Of a stretch of DNA of 64,000 bases, positions 1 through 11,810 are shown piece after piece. The notes under the pieces were generated by a model. It did no database searches and was not told where the DNA came from. It saw nothing but the letters and a program-made list of their open reading frames with translations. A program made the position numbers and the translations under genes. Within the stretch, counting starts at the first letter, position 1. Every line of letters begins with the position of its first letter. Source of the DNA: Hypericum androsaemum (taxonomy: Eukaryota > Streptophyta > Magnoliopsida > Malpighiales > Hypericaceae); contig OZ023198.1 of the NCBI GenBank assembly GCA_963995505.1, positions 9,973,141-10,037,140 of the forward strand, in the 5' to 3' direction.

Positions 1-490
1 GGTACACTGACTTTTTTTATTTTGGTTCCCTGATTTTAACTTTTTTACATAAAAGTCCCTGCGTGTCCTTCAGTCCAAACAGTTCGAAATGGGCTCATTC
101 CAAACCCAATCCAACCCCCCGCGGGGGAGGGAGACTATGTGGGTTGGACATTTACTTTATTTTTGTTATTTTTAGCTTGCACTTTATTTTTTAATTAGAA
201 GTTAACAATGTTGGTGGTTAATTAATTTAGTATTAGTATCCATGTGAAGCGATATTGGTATACCATATAATAAATATTATAATTTTTGATATATTTTTAT
301 ATAAGTATTATTGAATAATATAAATAGTAAAGTGATATTGGTATATCATGTGATGCAATATTGATATATCATGTGACGAGATATTGGTATCACATACGCG
401 GGCATACCAATATGACATTCCCAAAATATATTTGCCGAGGTATATCAATATGACATACTCAAACATACAGTTATCATGCTAAAATTAGAT
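1..490. repeat. AT-rich stretch with GATATTGGTATA repeats
   Basis: No gene is visible. From about 245 to 470 the words GATATTGGTATA, TATCATGTGA and their reverse complements recur at irregular spacing, giving a decayed minisatellite in both orientations. A similar CCAATAT word is used by the better preserved minisatellite at 25.6-25.9 kb, but the units differ otherwise. Confidence 0.4.
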
Positions 491-539
491 TACTGTCAGA
501 TTTTTTTATAACACACTTCACCCCGTCGTGAAGCCTTGG

Positions 540-1450
540 CCATTTTTGGGTTAGAAAGATGATGTCGTTGGGAAGATTAACCCTCTAACCACAAAGGGTC
601 ATGCCTTCATTGTGGCTACCATTGACTACTCTACCAACAAGGTGGAGGTCGTCCCTATGAAGGTCGTGAGTAAAGAGACGGTCATCCAATTCTTCAAGAA
701 GTACATCATACATAGATTTGGGTTACCTGATAAGATTATGACTGATGAAGCTATCTTCACAGGGGAATATAGGTTTCAAGATTACACACTCCACACCTTA
801 CTATATACAAGACAATAGTCAACCAGAGGCCATAAACAAGGTGTTAAGAGGAGTATAGAAAAGATGCTAAGAGAGAAGCCTCAAACGTGGCATCTCGCTT
901 TGTTGGATGTATTTTGGGCCTTCTGGACTTCGAAGAAGAGGGCTACCAGGACTACACCATTCGCCCTCACTTACGAACATGAGACAATGATTCTCTCGGA
1001 GCTGAAAGTACAGTCCTTGAGGAGCGCCAAGAAGATGCACCTATCCCATCTTAATTATAACTCTGATATGTTTGCCAACCTAGAAGACTTTTCCGAAGAA
1101 AGGCTAAGGGCCCTGTATGCCATCATAAAAAAAGAAGGTCGCTGAGAAAGCTTACCACAAGCGAGTATGTGAAAAGTATTTCAAATTAGGAGACTTAGTT
1201 TGGAAGGTCATCCTCCCATTAGAGTGCAAGGATCCTGAACATGGGAAATGATCTCCTAACTGGGAATGGCTGTTTAAAGTGCACGATGAACTATGGAACA
1301 ATTTGTATCCACTTGTTGATGTTAAAGGAGAGGTATATGATCGACCGATAAACAGACTATACTTAAAGTCATATTGCCCTTGCATGTGTGATGGAATTGA
1401 TAATTGTCTATTCAAGGACTATGCACGATCATATGACAAGGAGATGTAGT
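540..1450 (+). mobile_element. Ty3/gypsy pol (integrase) relic
   Basis: This is a decayed integrase region of a Ty3/gypsy LTR retrotransposon. The stretch from about 565 reads GKINPLTTKGHAFIVATIDY and continues into a second acidic site near TDEAIF, as in the rve core fold. The reading is broken near 790, where a later frame gives SQPEAINKVL, the region of the third catalytic acid. The frame at 864-1145 carries the conserved tract around TTPFALTYEHE, and weaker similarity continues to about 1440. At least two frameshifts and a stop separate the pieces, so it cannot make a working enzyme. No LTRs were found nearby. Family assignment rests on motif order and is fairly secure; the lineage within gypsy is not resolved. 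Confidence 0.8.
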
Positions 1451-1591
1451 TAACCCTAGCCTACAATACAGTAGTGGTAGAATAAAATGATTATTAGTAA
1501 CAGTTGGCCACGACCGTAGTTAACTTTCTCAGTCATCTCTTAGTCTGTGCTTTTGATAACACTTAACTTTTTTTTACCCTACCCTGGGTCG

Positions 1592-1644
<53 letters not shown>

Positions 1645-2600
1645 TTAATTCTTTTCTTGGTCGTTCGATCTTTTTCCAACTTATCTTTAGACTAGTCGTC
1701 AATATAGAGGTTATGTCCTTCGGATTTTATTATGTTTGGTCATCTTCGTACATGCATCACATGCTAAAAGACAGTAATGATAGGTGTCTAAGCATACAAC
1801 CACGAGGATAGATAAAGTCAAGGTACGTGGCTCTCAAAAGTATAAGAATTCTAAATGAGCCTAATCGTTATCTCTTGGACTCGAAGCCACCGTCCTTGAG
1901 CCCCTGACTTCTGGGTCAAGGCATGAGATGGCCTTGCGAGTGAGGGCGCGTGCATCATCAAAACTGCCCTTTTGCATGACACATGATAACTTCTTGTGTG
2001 CCAATGACTCAGCGGCCTCTTCCCGACAAGAACAAAAGTTTCACTTGTACGAGCTGAGGACGAAGCTGCTGCACAAGGCAAGGTGAGAGCAGACACTACT
2101 GGGAGACACACATGAGCTCGGGTAGGAACCCAGTCGACGACGGGCAAGGATGATGTACTTTAGGAAAGTTCTTTATGCCAAAACTTCATTGACCAAAAAA
2201 ATTATCATGTCATCGAAACAGAATAACATATATTTTTAATCATTTTACTTCGAAAAAGAATAAGGGTTCAGTACCGTATAGTCTTTCTCATAATTTTGGT
2301 GCTCTTTTTTCCTGTCGTTGGTTTTGGGTTTTGGATGACTATACAGATAGGTTAAGGATAGGGGTTTGGATGACTAAAATTATTATTTTTTAGTTTTATT
2401 AATAAAGTTCATGATTTATTTTAAAAAAAATATATAGTCTATCCGATTTGCAAAAATATAATGGATGGTCAGGATTAGTCTTTTTTTCCCTCTTATTTAT
2501 AAAACTCGAATTTCCTTGAAAGTTTTTAATGCAAAAAATGTCATTAACTATCTAAAATTATGGACGAAAATTCCCCACGGGTAAAAATATAATTTGCCAA
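1451..2600. other. Intergenic, no gene seen
   Basis: Apart from the TA microsatellite at 1596-1642 I see only unique-looking sequence. The GC-richer part at 1860-2150 has an open frame on the minus strand of 98 codons, but its translation shows no recognisable motif and it is not supported as a gene. Confidence 0.4.
1596..1642. repeat. (AT)n microsatellite
   Basis: An uninterrupted run of about 23 AT dinucleotides. Confidence 0.95.
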
Positions 2601-2819
2601 TAATTTAATGAACTTCACAATATAAAGCGTCGTGAAGTCTAAAATCGAAACTCTTTATTCTCAAAATAAATACTCGTGGGCCAGGAAATTAACAATAGTT
2701 GGTCATGTTGTGTTCGTAGCCTAGAGTCGCCCCATCATCGAGAATTCTCTGTAGTGTCGAAGGGTCTTCGTCGTGCCAGGATTTAGAGAACCGTGAGCGT
2801 GAGTCTAGTGTCGAGTTTG

Positions 2820-5130
2820 ACTTATAATAAAGTTGCGAGCACCAAGAAGGCAGAAGGATAAATAAAAATATTTACACATTGGATTATGTATGTGTTTCAT
2901 CAATTTGTCAACTAATATCACAACTCACTAATAGGATTTGAGTATGCAACCACTAAACCTTTGATGGTCTTTTTTTTGCTATTAAATTTGCTCCAAGAGT
3001 TTCATGATCTCATTTTTTAAAGATACCAATTAAGAACTTCATATTGTATCTTGCGATTTCATATATTTTACTATGTTTATTATAATAATATATGGTTCTT
3101 CTAGGAATCTGTCATTTGAATAACATATGTCTTCCACAGTCATTTATTTTTAAATGTCAACAATAACACAGTTTCATTTAAATAATGTATAGCGTTTTTA
3201 CTCGGATACATTTCATTTAAAAATTTTTTTTGCAAACTAAATGACGCATTAAGTTAATTTTTCGATTTTTGCCCGCCAACATCAAGTAAAACTTGGTTCA
3301 ATGTTAGACCGCGGATGTCGAATCTGACTAAGGTACGCCATATTATTATCCAGATCCATGTTAAAGTGATAAGTAAAAACTAAGATGTCGCCATAAATGC
3401 TTTCTTTCTTTAAGCTTTTCTTTTCTTTTTGGGTAGTTTTCCTTTTTTGTCAACTAATTAAGAAAGTTAATTACTATCTAATCAAATTTGGTCGTTCCAT
3501 AATAGAAAACTTTTTTTGGGTGAAATAATATTTGGAAAGTTAATTAATCTGTAATAAAATATGGTAGGTAATAGGAAAGTTAATTACGTGATATATTATT
3601 AAGAAATTTAATTACTCTCTAATCAAATTTAGTAGTAATAAGAGTTTTTTTCTTTTTTCCTGAAATAATATACGATAGTTAATTGCTCTATAGTCAAATT
3701 TGGTAGTTTTCCTATCATAGAAACTTTTTTTCTTTTTGTGTAAAATAACATTATGCAAGTTAGTTATTCTGTAGTTAAATATGTTAGGTTCCATAATAAG
3801 AAAGTTAATTAATGAAATATTATTAGGAAAGTTAATTATTCTCTACTCCAATTTGGTAGTTTCCATGAAGGAAAGTTTTTCATTTTTTGTGAAATAATAT
3901 TAGGAAAATTAATTGATATATTGTCAAATTTGATAGGTATCATAATTGTCCACTGTTGGTAACATAATTAAATATTTTGTACAATTTTTATTTAGTACAT
4001 ATTAGTTCAGTCTAAAGTTTAGTTAAAGATAAAACTATCCTATAAAGAAAATAAATTACCCGTATTTCAATGTTAACTATCTGAATTATTTAAACAGGAT
4101 GCACCGTGAATTACTTTAGCACTAGAAGGCTTCGAGCACCATGAATGCACTCTAGCGCTTAAATAAAAATATTTTAGTAGTCAAGATTGGTTTATGCTTG
4201 TGTTATGAAAAATGCTTCTCTACATGAAAACTGAGTAGGAATCTAGACAAGAGGCAATATTAATTTGTCAACTAATTTCACAACTCAATTATAGAATTTG
4301 AATATGAAAACATTAAACCTTTGATCTCCTTTATTTCATCAAATTTGGCTCCAAACCTTTCATGATCTCAATTTTAAGGATACCAATTAAGATAACTTCA
4401 TATCATATAATTTTATTAAATTGTAAAAGTTATATCTTGTTCTTCTAAGAATCTGTCATTTAAATAAAATATATGAGTTTTTAAATGGGTACATCAATAT
4501 TACTTAATTATTTAAATGATTTCTCACGTTTTGTTGGAATACATTTCATGAAAAATATTTTCAGCATAATTAAAGTGTCTTAAGTTAGTTTTTTATTTAC
4601 AGGGTCTCAAGTTACATGGTCGACATCAAGTAAAACTCCCCATATTATAGTGCGAACATTAAATCGTTATTATTCAGATCTGTGTTATTATCAAAATCCA
4701 TATTAAAGAACAATTCTAAATTTAAGATAGCACCTTTCTCAGGTTTTTCTTTTTTGGTAGTTTCTCGTTTTGTGTGAAATATATTAGGAAATTTAAATAC
4801 TATGTAGTCAAATATGGTAGTTTCCATAGCACGAAAATAAATTACTGAAATATCATGAGGAAAATTAATAGTGTCTAATCAAATTTTGTAGTTTCTATGA
4901 AACGAAAAGTAATTATTCTCTAGTCAACTATTATAGGTTCCGTAATAGGAAATTTAATTATGAGAAATTATATAAGAAAAATTAATTACTCTCTAGTCAA
5001 CTATTGTAGTTTCCATGATTGAATTAATTTAATAGAATATTATTAAGAAAGTTAATTACTCTTTAGCCAAATTTGGTAGTTTTGGGAAAGTTCTACTTTT
5101 TGTGTGAAATATTGAGAGAAAAGTTAATTA
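2820..5130. repeat. Old 1.3-kb tandem duplication with short internal repeats
   Basis: Sequence from about 2835 to 3210 (GCGAGCACCA, then TTTGTCAACTAAT, ACCTTTGAT and TTTCATGATCTCA in that order) recurs in the same order from about 4125 to 4510. Each block is followed by many copies of a short AT-rich unit built on GGAAAGTTAATTACTCT, then TCAAATTTGGTAGTTTCCAT (about 3450-3950 and 4780-5130). The two large copies are heavily diverged, so the event is old. No coding sequence is recognisable in either. From 5130 to 5650 related words continue, some inverted (5270-5400). Confidence 0.65.
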
Positions 5131-5650
5131 ATTTTTTAGGTCTATTTTGACTAATCCAAATTTGAGCTATGTAGTATTTTTCAAAGGTGGTAAAACTCTT
5201 TCAACAAGTATTTGCCAATTGATTTAAGTGCTTCTTGCTATAAAAATTAATTACTTTGTAGTCATATTTTCATCTTCGGAAAGTTAATCTCTTAACCTAC
5301 TAGGAAAGCTAATTCCTAATAATATTTGATAGAGAAAAGAAAGTTCCTCTAATGGAGATTAACAAATTTGATTAGAGAGTAATTAACTTTTATAATAATA
5401 TTTTACACAAATGATTGAAATGAATAACTTTAATAAAAAAGAAAAACTTTGATAATATTTTTTAGCAAAATTGATTTGGCCTTTATTTCCATATGGTGCA
5501 TAAGCCTAATTTGACGTCAAATAAAGTTTGAGATGTATCACCCAACACAGAACTTTCTAAGTGATGATATTTTTAGCATACACAAAATATTTTTAGTTTT
5601 ATTAGAACACTAATATTTTGAGTTCATATGCGAGTTGGTCTTTTTATTAA

Positions 5651-6074
5651 CTTATAAATGCTCAGTATCATTATTATAGATCCGGGACAGTAACATGGTC
5701 AGTATACACATAAATTTTCAATAATTCTTTGCATAATTATTGATCCGGAATAGTCTACCATGATTTCAATATAATCAATGAACTTTTTGATTAACTTATA
5801 AATGCTCAGTATCATTATTATAGATCCGGGACAGTAACATACACATAAATTTTCAATAATTCTTTGCATAATTATTGATCCGGAATAGTCTACCATGATT
5901 TCAATATAATCAATGAACTTTTTGATTAACTTATAAATGCTCAGTATCATTATTATAGATCCGGGACAGTAACATGGTCAGTATATACATAAATTTTCAA
6001 TAATTTTTCGCATAATTATTGATCCGGAATAGTCTACCATGATTTTAATATAATCAATGAACTTTTTGATTACT
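5651..6074. repeat. 144-bp tandem repeat, three units
   Basis: Three head-to-tail units begin at 5651, 5795 and 5930 with CTTATAAATGCTCAGTATCA. The second unit lacks 9 bp (TGGTCAGTA) after GGGACAGTAACA and is 135 bp. The third has a few base changes and ends near TTTTTGATTACTTTG. The units are nearly identical, so the expansion is recent. The array ends about 230 bp from the 3' end of the SAP-like gene. Confidence 0.95.
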
Positions 6075-6306
6075 TTGATGTGCACAATAGACGACTTTCT
6101 CAACAGGAGGCCTAAGTGAGACTCTCTCAATAAACTCGTAAATGTGACTAAAAAGTAACAACAAATTCATAAAGCAATAATAGAAGCAGCTACTTCAGAA
6201 GCTACTCAGCTCTGTAACAACTACAGAAAATGGCAAACCTTTGTGTTTGTCTCTCTAAACCTTAAAAACTTCAAAGGAAAGACAAAGATGATGACATCAT
6301 CGTCGA

Positions 6307-8263
6307 TCAATTATCAGGCAGAGCTTGCAAGGCCACCCTCTTGCTGTTCTCCACCTTAATGCCATTCTCTTCTTCGGTGGTATTCCTCTTAGCAATGCTC
6401 ATGCCCTTGAACATTTTCTTCAATTGTCTTAAACTCATGTCATCAAACTTCACTTTCTCCTCCTCTTTAGGCTCCTCCTCCTCCATTTCCAAGCTGTTGT
6501 TGATGTTCTCCTTATCATCATCAGCGATCTCGGTTTTGATCTGGTTCTTTGCATCAGGCTGCCTTGTCGTTGATCCGGGAGGACGAGGAAACTGACCCTG
6601 GATTGTGTCAGATGGAAATGGCGACCTGGAAATGCCACCAACAGGGAGTTTCTCCATCGGAGAAGCATGAATCGGAGCCACAACGAATTCCTCGGCCAGC
6701 GCGACGTAGACATCAGACAATGTCTGCTCCTCAGCATCACCTGATGGACAGAAAAGGCTCACTTGGTTTGCTGGTGCAGGAGCCTTGCGGAGGTCGCCTT
6801 CGACTACGCTGACATCTACCAGCGCTTCTTTATCATCGGATTCATCTTCTTGAACTTGATGCATTTCATTTGCATCACACTCTTCCTCAACTTTTGTCTC
6901 ATCAATTGATTCATGAGCAACGTCTAAGGCCGTGTCCAAGTGCTTCTCTATCATGCCTTCGTCTTCTTCCTCAATTTCAGATACAATGGCCAAATGGTCA
7001 CGATTCTTGGAAGCAATTTCTTCTTGTTCGGTGGTACCATCACTTTCAGATTCAATGCCCTTGTACTCCTCACCAAGTTCTTGTTCCATTGGAACTTGTT
7101 CCGAAACTGTTTCGTCGACATGTTCCGGCTTCATTCCACTGCAAGCATCCTTCTTCACTTCAACTTCAGTATTCTCTCTCTCTTTCAAGCTCAGCACTTC
7201 CATTGTCTGCTCTAACAGCCTCACCGACCGCCTAGTGCTGTACAACCTTACTGCTGATTTCTCTGCATTCTTGGTCTCAGCATTCCTCCTACTTCCAGCA
7301 TCCACACACCTCCTGCTCGAACCCTTAACCGCCGGGGTCTCCAACAAATTCTTCTTCTCCTCCTGTCTTTCAACCAATGGCACCTCAGTCTTCTTTCTCA
7401 CAGAAACAGCCCGTCCCCTTCTTATGCCGCTCGGTACCACAGGAGTCTCGAGCAGGTTGGCACTAACATTATCCGGATCAGCCCCTTCAGTTGGCTCATT
7501 CTTGGTTTCTTGATCAGCCTCCTCGGCCGTCGTCCTCCTTGACGCACGACGAGTGCGAGTCAGGGTCTGTGAGCTGAAAGGCTCAGCCAGGACCGGCTTC
7601 CTCCTGCTCGATCTGCAAGCTGTTCGAGGAGGGGACTGCTGGGGCTCCGACATGGGTTGGTTAAGAACCTCGTCAAGTCCTTCAACCTAGAATTATATTT
7701 CGATACAAATGATTAAACCGTGTTATACAGATCAAACCTCAACAACACACTTCAGATTACAGAAATGTACTTGGATACAATCAAGACCAAATAAATAATC
7801 AAATTGCACAAAAGATCCATTCTTTACCAATCAATTTCGAAGATTCGAGATAAGAAAACCTAAGGATCCACACACATAACATCTAGATGAATCAATAAAC
7901 CATCTCACTGGATTCTAATTCCCTATATTCACTATCAGAGATCAATCCGAAAACGACCACCAATCGGCTTAACCCAACCGGTGACGATCATCTAAAGGGG
8001 GCAAAACACTTGAACAAAAACAAGCCTAAATCAAATCTCATCATTCTCGGCCAAGCCAAACCCGAACGTTTCTTCGCGAAAATTTAAGAAAGTTGGAAAC
8101 TTTAATCCACAATCATTCACAGCCCATCAGAGAGCAGAAGTTTTTTTACCATCTCGAGAGCGGTTAGCGCGTCGGCCATGGCCACGTTGGTCGTGTTTGC
8201 AGGGATCCTGTTCTTCTTGCAGAGAGCTTGGAGGTCCTTCCTGGAAAGACTATGGAAATCCAT
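6307..8263 (-). CDS. SAP-like, acidic/basic nuclear protein (two exons, 497 aa)
   Basis: Two exons are joined in frame: exon 1 at 8263-8150 (38 codons) and exon 2 at 7686-6307. The donor is ATG|GTAAAA and the acceptor TCTAG|GTTGAAGG, so the protein reads ALEM-VEGLDEVL across the join. Residues 3-36 (HSLSRKDLQALCKKNRIPAN) resemble the SAP/HeH helix-turn-helix DNA-binding fold and match the start of a small plant family of unknown function. The next 110 residues are rich in Arg/Ser (RSSRRKPVLAEPFSSQTLTR, then RRCVDAGSRR). The centre is strongly acidic (residues about 200-330), and the tail after KVKFDDMSLRQLKKMFKGM is basic again. No enzyme motif is seen. I infer a nuclear, chromatin-associated role from composition only. 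The start was chosen at MDFHS because it matches the family and lies about 80 bp below a TATA stretch; an in-frame ATG 14 codons upstream is less likely. Confidence 0.85.
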
Positions 8264-8343
8264 CTCGCTTCTCTCTCTCTCTTCTCTCTCTCTTCCTAAA
8301 TCCAACTTTTTCTTGGTCTAGAGAGAAGGGGGAAACCGAAAGG

Positions 8344-8353
8344 TATATATATA
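8344..8353 (-). promoter_or_regulatory. TATA box of the SAP-like gene
   Basis: TATATATATA lies about 80 bp upstream of the chosen ATG on the minus strand. The duplicate gene has the same element (TATATATATA near 11571-11580) about 70 bp above its ATG, so the promoter was copied with the gene. Confidence 0.55.
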
Positions 8354-8610
8354 CATTTTTTATTTCGAGTGTATCTGGGAAACCCTAGGAGGGAGGCCAG
8401 GTTAGATGACCGTTGGAGTGGGAGTTTGAATTTGAAATTGGAAGTGTTCTAAATTTCGATTTGTTCCTAGCCGCACGATTCTTTTATTTTTTTGCTTGGG
8501 GGATGGAAACTGGGCTTTGACCGTTATGGTTTTGGGCTGAGTGGTTACCTGAAGTGGGCTAAAATGGGCCGAGTGTAATTGATTGTTTCTGAATGAATGT
8601 TAAAAGGCCC

Positions 8611-8664
8611 TTTATCTCTAGTTTGTTAAAACCACAACTGTTTTTTTTATAAACTAGAGATAAA
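8611..8664. repeat. Short hairpin
   Basis: TTTATCTCTAGTTTGTTA is followed after about 20 bases by TATAAACTAGAGATAAA, giving a stem of about 16 bp. No other part of a transposon was identified. Confidence 0.6.
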
Positions 8665-8749
8665 GATAAGTTAAATCTTTTTCGGGTCATCCATGCATAC
8701 ATCTAAGCAGGGCTAGAAATGTACCCATCAGTATTGGCCAAGGAAATTT

Positions 8750-8978
8750 GGCTCTGACACCAATTGTTATAAGGCGAATTCTAGGAGCTAAGGGAAGCTC
8801 AAAGAATCGCTATCCAAGGCTACTCGGGTTCACCGAGGAAGCTACTTGAATCCGATAGAAAATGAATTGATAGAACAAGAAGAGAATCTAAGATTAACTT
8901 GGCCAATTTTACTAGATCAACTTTAGAAAATCACACTTTTGATTAGGGGTTCCATAACCCTCCTTCACTGTTCCATTA

Positions 8979-9011
<33 letters not shown>

Positions 9012-9100
9012 TTTTACAAGTTATAAATAGAACAACAAATTAATCCGACAATAATTCCTGCGGCCCAAACCAATAACAATAATGATATAGCTGGTGAATT
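8750..9100 (-). mobile_element. LTR relic with adjoining primer-binding site
   Basis: Read on the minus strand, ATTGGTGTCAGAGCC (8764-8750) is a typical primer-binding site for initiator tRNA-Met. Just before it on that strand is a sequence ending ATAACA, as expected for the end of an LTR. The LTR body would run up to about 9100 on this coordinate scale and holds a TA microsatellite. Internal coding sequence on the low-coordinate side is absent, since the SAP-like promoter region is reached within 200 bp. Pieces related to this LTR recur at 9134-9236 and 10276-10379. The outer LTR edge is not determined. Confidence 0.5.
8980..9009. repeat. (TA)n microsatellite
   Basis: About 15 TA units inside the LTR relic. 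Confidence 0.95.
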
Positions 9101-9133
9101 TTTTAGAGCCGAACACTCGAAAAAAATTCGATA

Positions 9134-9236
9134 AAATCAAGTCTCCTACGATAAATCCAAGAAGATACTTGAAGTTTTGATAAAAAGATAAGAAAAAGAA
9201 GAGAATCCAAGCTTAACTTGGCCAATTTTCTTAGAC
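9134..9236. repeat. Dispersed 103-bp repeat, copy 1
   Basis: This block (AAAATCAAGTCTCCTACGAT to CAATTTTCTTAGA) matches 10276-10379 with roughly one change in ten, in the same orientation. Part of it (AACTTGGCCAATTTT) also occurs at about 8899-8913 in the LTR relic, so both may be LTR fragments. Confidence 0.75.
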
Positions 9237-9555
9237 AACCCAGATTGGTGAGCAGATCCAATCCGCTCACGCAATAAACAATTAATTTTTCTTTCATCAA
9301 ATTACTATTCAATCCAACCAATCCAACCCAATCTTTTACCATCTTTATTGGTGATCTCATCCAATCCGCTTACCAAATAAATAATTAATTTCTCTCTCAT
9401 CAACATATTATCTATAATTTAATTTATGCTTACATATAAATTATAATAAATATATAAAATTATGTGACCATAGTTATAACAAGGAAAATTTTAAAATTAA
9501 ATAATAAAATTAAGAATACAAAATTAGAAAGAAATAAATCGAGCTACAAATAGAT

Positions 9556-9945
9556 GTCGAAAATACGTTTGAAGTCAATTGTCGAGCGAGGTACGAAGAC
9601 GAGTTTTGGTTGGAGAGCCACAACTTCTTATTCCGGAGTCCGATTGAGTTTATTCAAGTTGATTTGCTAAGGTGATACGTATATCTACAATTTTTAGTTT
9701 ATGACTTTACCAAATTCAGAGTGTAAGAATGTCGAAAATACGTTTGAAGTCAATAGTCGAGCGAGTTACGAGGATGAATTTCGGTTGGGAAGCCACAACT
9801 TCTTATTCTAGAGTCCAATTAAATTGATTCAAGTAAAGATGAGACATATATCTACAACTTTTTATTTTATGACTTCTCCAAATTCTGAGTGTAATAATGT
9901 CAAAAATATGTTTGAAGTCAATATTCGATCGAGTTACAAGTGTCC
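9556..9945. repeat. Tandem repeat of about 175 bp, 2.2 units
   Basis: Units begin at 9556, 9731 and 9899 with GTCGAAAATACGTTTGAAGT or a close variant. The first two are complete and differ at perhaps one base in eight; the third is truncated after about 45 bp at GAGTTACAAG. No coding content was recognised. Confidence 0.9.
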
Positions 9946-10275
9946 ACAGTTAGAATACAAGATTGTGTATCAAAATATATCAATATTGAGCTCTATTTAT
10001 AAAGAATTAAAAATTAATATTTTTCATTTTTAATTTTTTTTTCAAAAGATAATATTAATTATGATAACCAAACAAATAATATTCACTAGCATCTATTTCA
10101 ATGAATTCAATTGTAGCACGTGTCATTAGGATTAGATTACGAAAAAAAGAAAAAAAATTCACGAGCGAGGATCGGCCAGCCCATCAGTTCGGCCCAATTC
10201 CATCCATTTTTTTTAAAATTTGTTGTTTGGCAGTTAGAGCAACTCCAAGAAACCAAATGCCATTAGACAAATAGA

Positions 10276-10379
10276 TAAAATCAAGTCTGCTCGGATAAAT
10301 CCAAGGAGATATTTGAAATTTTGATAAAAAGATAAGGAAAAGAAGAAAATCCAAGCTTAACTTGACCAATTTTCTTAGA
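10276..10379. repeat. Dispersed 103-bp repeat, copy 2
   Basis: This is the direct-orientation partner of 9134-9236. The two copies lie between the SAP-like gene and its truncated duplicate. The end of the block (TTCTTAGAGCAACTC) is followed by CCATTAGAC-type sequence also present before it at about 10240-10270. Confidence 0.75.
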
Positions 10380-10610
10380 GCAACTCTAAGAAACCAAATT
10401 CCATTAGACTAATAGATAGTCTCCTAGGTTTCTTTCTGTCATTACATATATACTAGTTTTTCCTAAGCACTATAAAAAAGATACGGCATAAAACAAAGCT
10501 ATGGCCCAATTAATAATAAGATAATGGGCCACAACAACAAAAAGCCCAGCAACAATGATCTTCCACGTCATTTCTTGTCACCCGCTTGGCCTGCTCGATC
10601 CCATATCCCT

Positions 10611-11502
10611 TCAATTCTTCCGGTAACAGCTTGACACACGGCGAGTCCGAGTTCGAGTCAGGGTCTCTGAGCTGAAAGACTCAGCCAGGACCGGCTTCCT
10701 CCTGCTTGATCTGCAACTTGACACACGGCGAGTCCGAATTCGAGTCAGGGTCTGTGAGCTGAAAGGCTCAGCCAGAACCGGCTTCCTCCTGCTCGATCTG
10801 CGAGCTGACACACGGCAAGTCCGAATTTGAGTCAGGGTCTGTGAGCTGAAAGGCTCAGCCAGGACCGGCTTCCTCCTGCTCGATCTGCAAGCTGTTCGAG
10901 CAGGGGACTGCTGGGGCTCCGACACGAGTTGGTTAAGAACCTCGTCTAGTCCTTCAACCTGGAATATATTTTCACAAAAATGACCAAATCAATCCTCAGC
11001 AACACACTTCAGATCACAGAAATGTACTTGGGTACAATCAAGACCAAATAAATAATCAAAGTGCACTAAAGATCCAATCTTTTACCACTTAATTTCGAAG
11101 AATTAAGATAAGAAACCAAAGGATACACAAAATACACCATCAAAGATCAATCAGAAACCGACCACCAATCGGATTAAACCAACCGGTGACGATCATCTAC
11201 CGGGGGCAGAACTCTTCAACATAAACATGATTAAAATCTTCTTTCCCTTGGTAAAGGGTAAGCAACATTCTCAGCCAAGCCAAGCCAAACCCGAACATTT
11301 CTTTGCGAAAACGTAAGAAAGTTGGAAACTTCAATCCACAATCAATCACAACCCATCATAGACCCCCAGAAAGCAGAAGTTTTTATACCATCTCGAGAGC
11401 GGCCACCGCGCCGGCCATGGCCACGTTAGTCATGTTTGCAGGGATCTTGTTCTTCTTGCACAGACCTTGGAGGTCCTTCCTGGATAGGCTATGAAAATCC
11501 AT
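10611..11502 (-). pseudogene. Truncated tandem duplicate of the SAP-like gene (153 codons)
   Basis: Exon 1 is 11502-11389 (38 codons, MDFHSLSRKDLQGLCKKN) and exon 2 is 10958-10611, with a CCAG|GTTGAAGG acceptor at the same site as in the 6.3-8.3 kb gene. Splicing would give 38 + 115 residues, starting VEGLDEVLNQLVSEPQQS after the join. It matches the parent up to the Arg/Ser block, then repeats a 29-residue segment three times and stops after VSSCYRKN. The acidic centre and basic tail are missing, and the second Met-containing motif is GTG rather than ATG. Homology extends upstream past the promoter to about 11810 and includes the intron. It could still be transcribed into a short basic protein, so pseudogene is an inference from truncation. 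Confidence 0.8.
10631..10892 (-). repeat. 87-bp coding tandem repeat, three units
   Basis: The words TTGACACACGGCGAGTCCGA to CTGCTCGATCTGC recur with a period of exactly 87 bp (phase marks at 10632, 10719 and 10806). The period keeps frame, so the encoded 29-residue unit (RSSRRKPVLAEPFSSQTL and RIRTRRVSS) is present three times. The parent gene has one unit. Confidence 0.95.
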
Positions 11503-11810
11503 TCTCTCTCGCTCTCTTCCTCTATCAAACTTTTCTTGGTCTAGAGAGAAGGGGGAGATCCACTGGTGTATATATATATACACACATTTTCTATTTCGAG
11601 TCTATCTGGGAAGCCCTAGGAGGGGGCAGGTTAGATGACCGTTGGAGTGGGAGTTTGAATTTGAAATTAGAGGTTCTAAAATTTTGATTTATTCCTAGCC
11701 GCACGATTCTTTTTTTTTTTTTGGCTGGGGGATTGAGACTGGGCTTTGACCGTTATGGTTTTGGGATGAGTGGTTTACCCGAAATGGGCTAAAATGGGCC
11801 TTTCTATGAA

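Noticed and set aside
1851..2147. 98-codon minus-strand frame
   Set aside because: No recognisable motif, no splice or promoter context, and a lone GC-richer patch.
5651..6074. CRISPR-like array
   Set aside because: Units are contiguous 144-bp tandem copies without unique spacers, in plant DNA.
6341..7513. Several frames opposite or shifted to the SAP-like gene
   Set aside because: They are shadows of exon 2; only the minus-strand frame joins to a conserved first exon.
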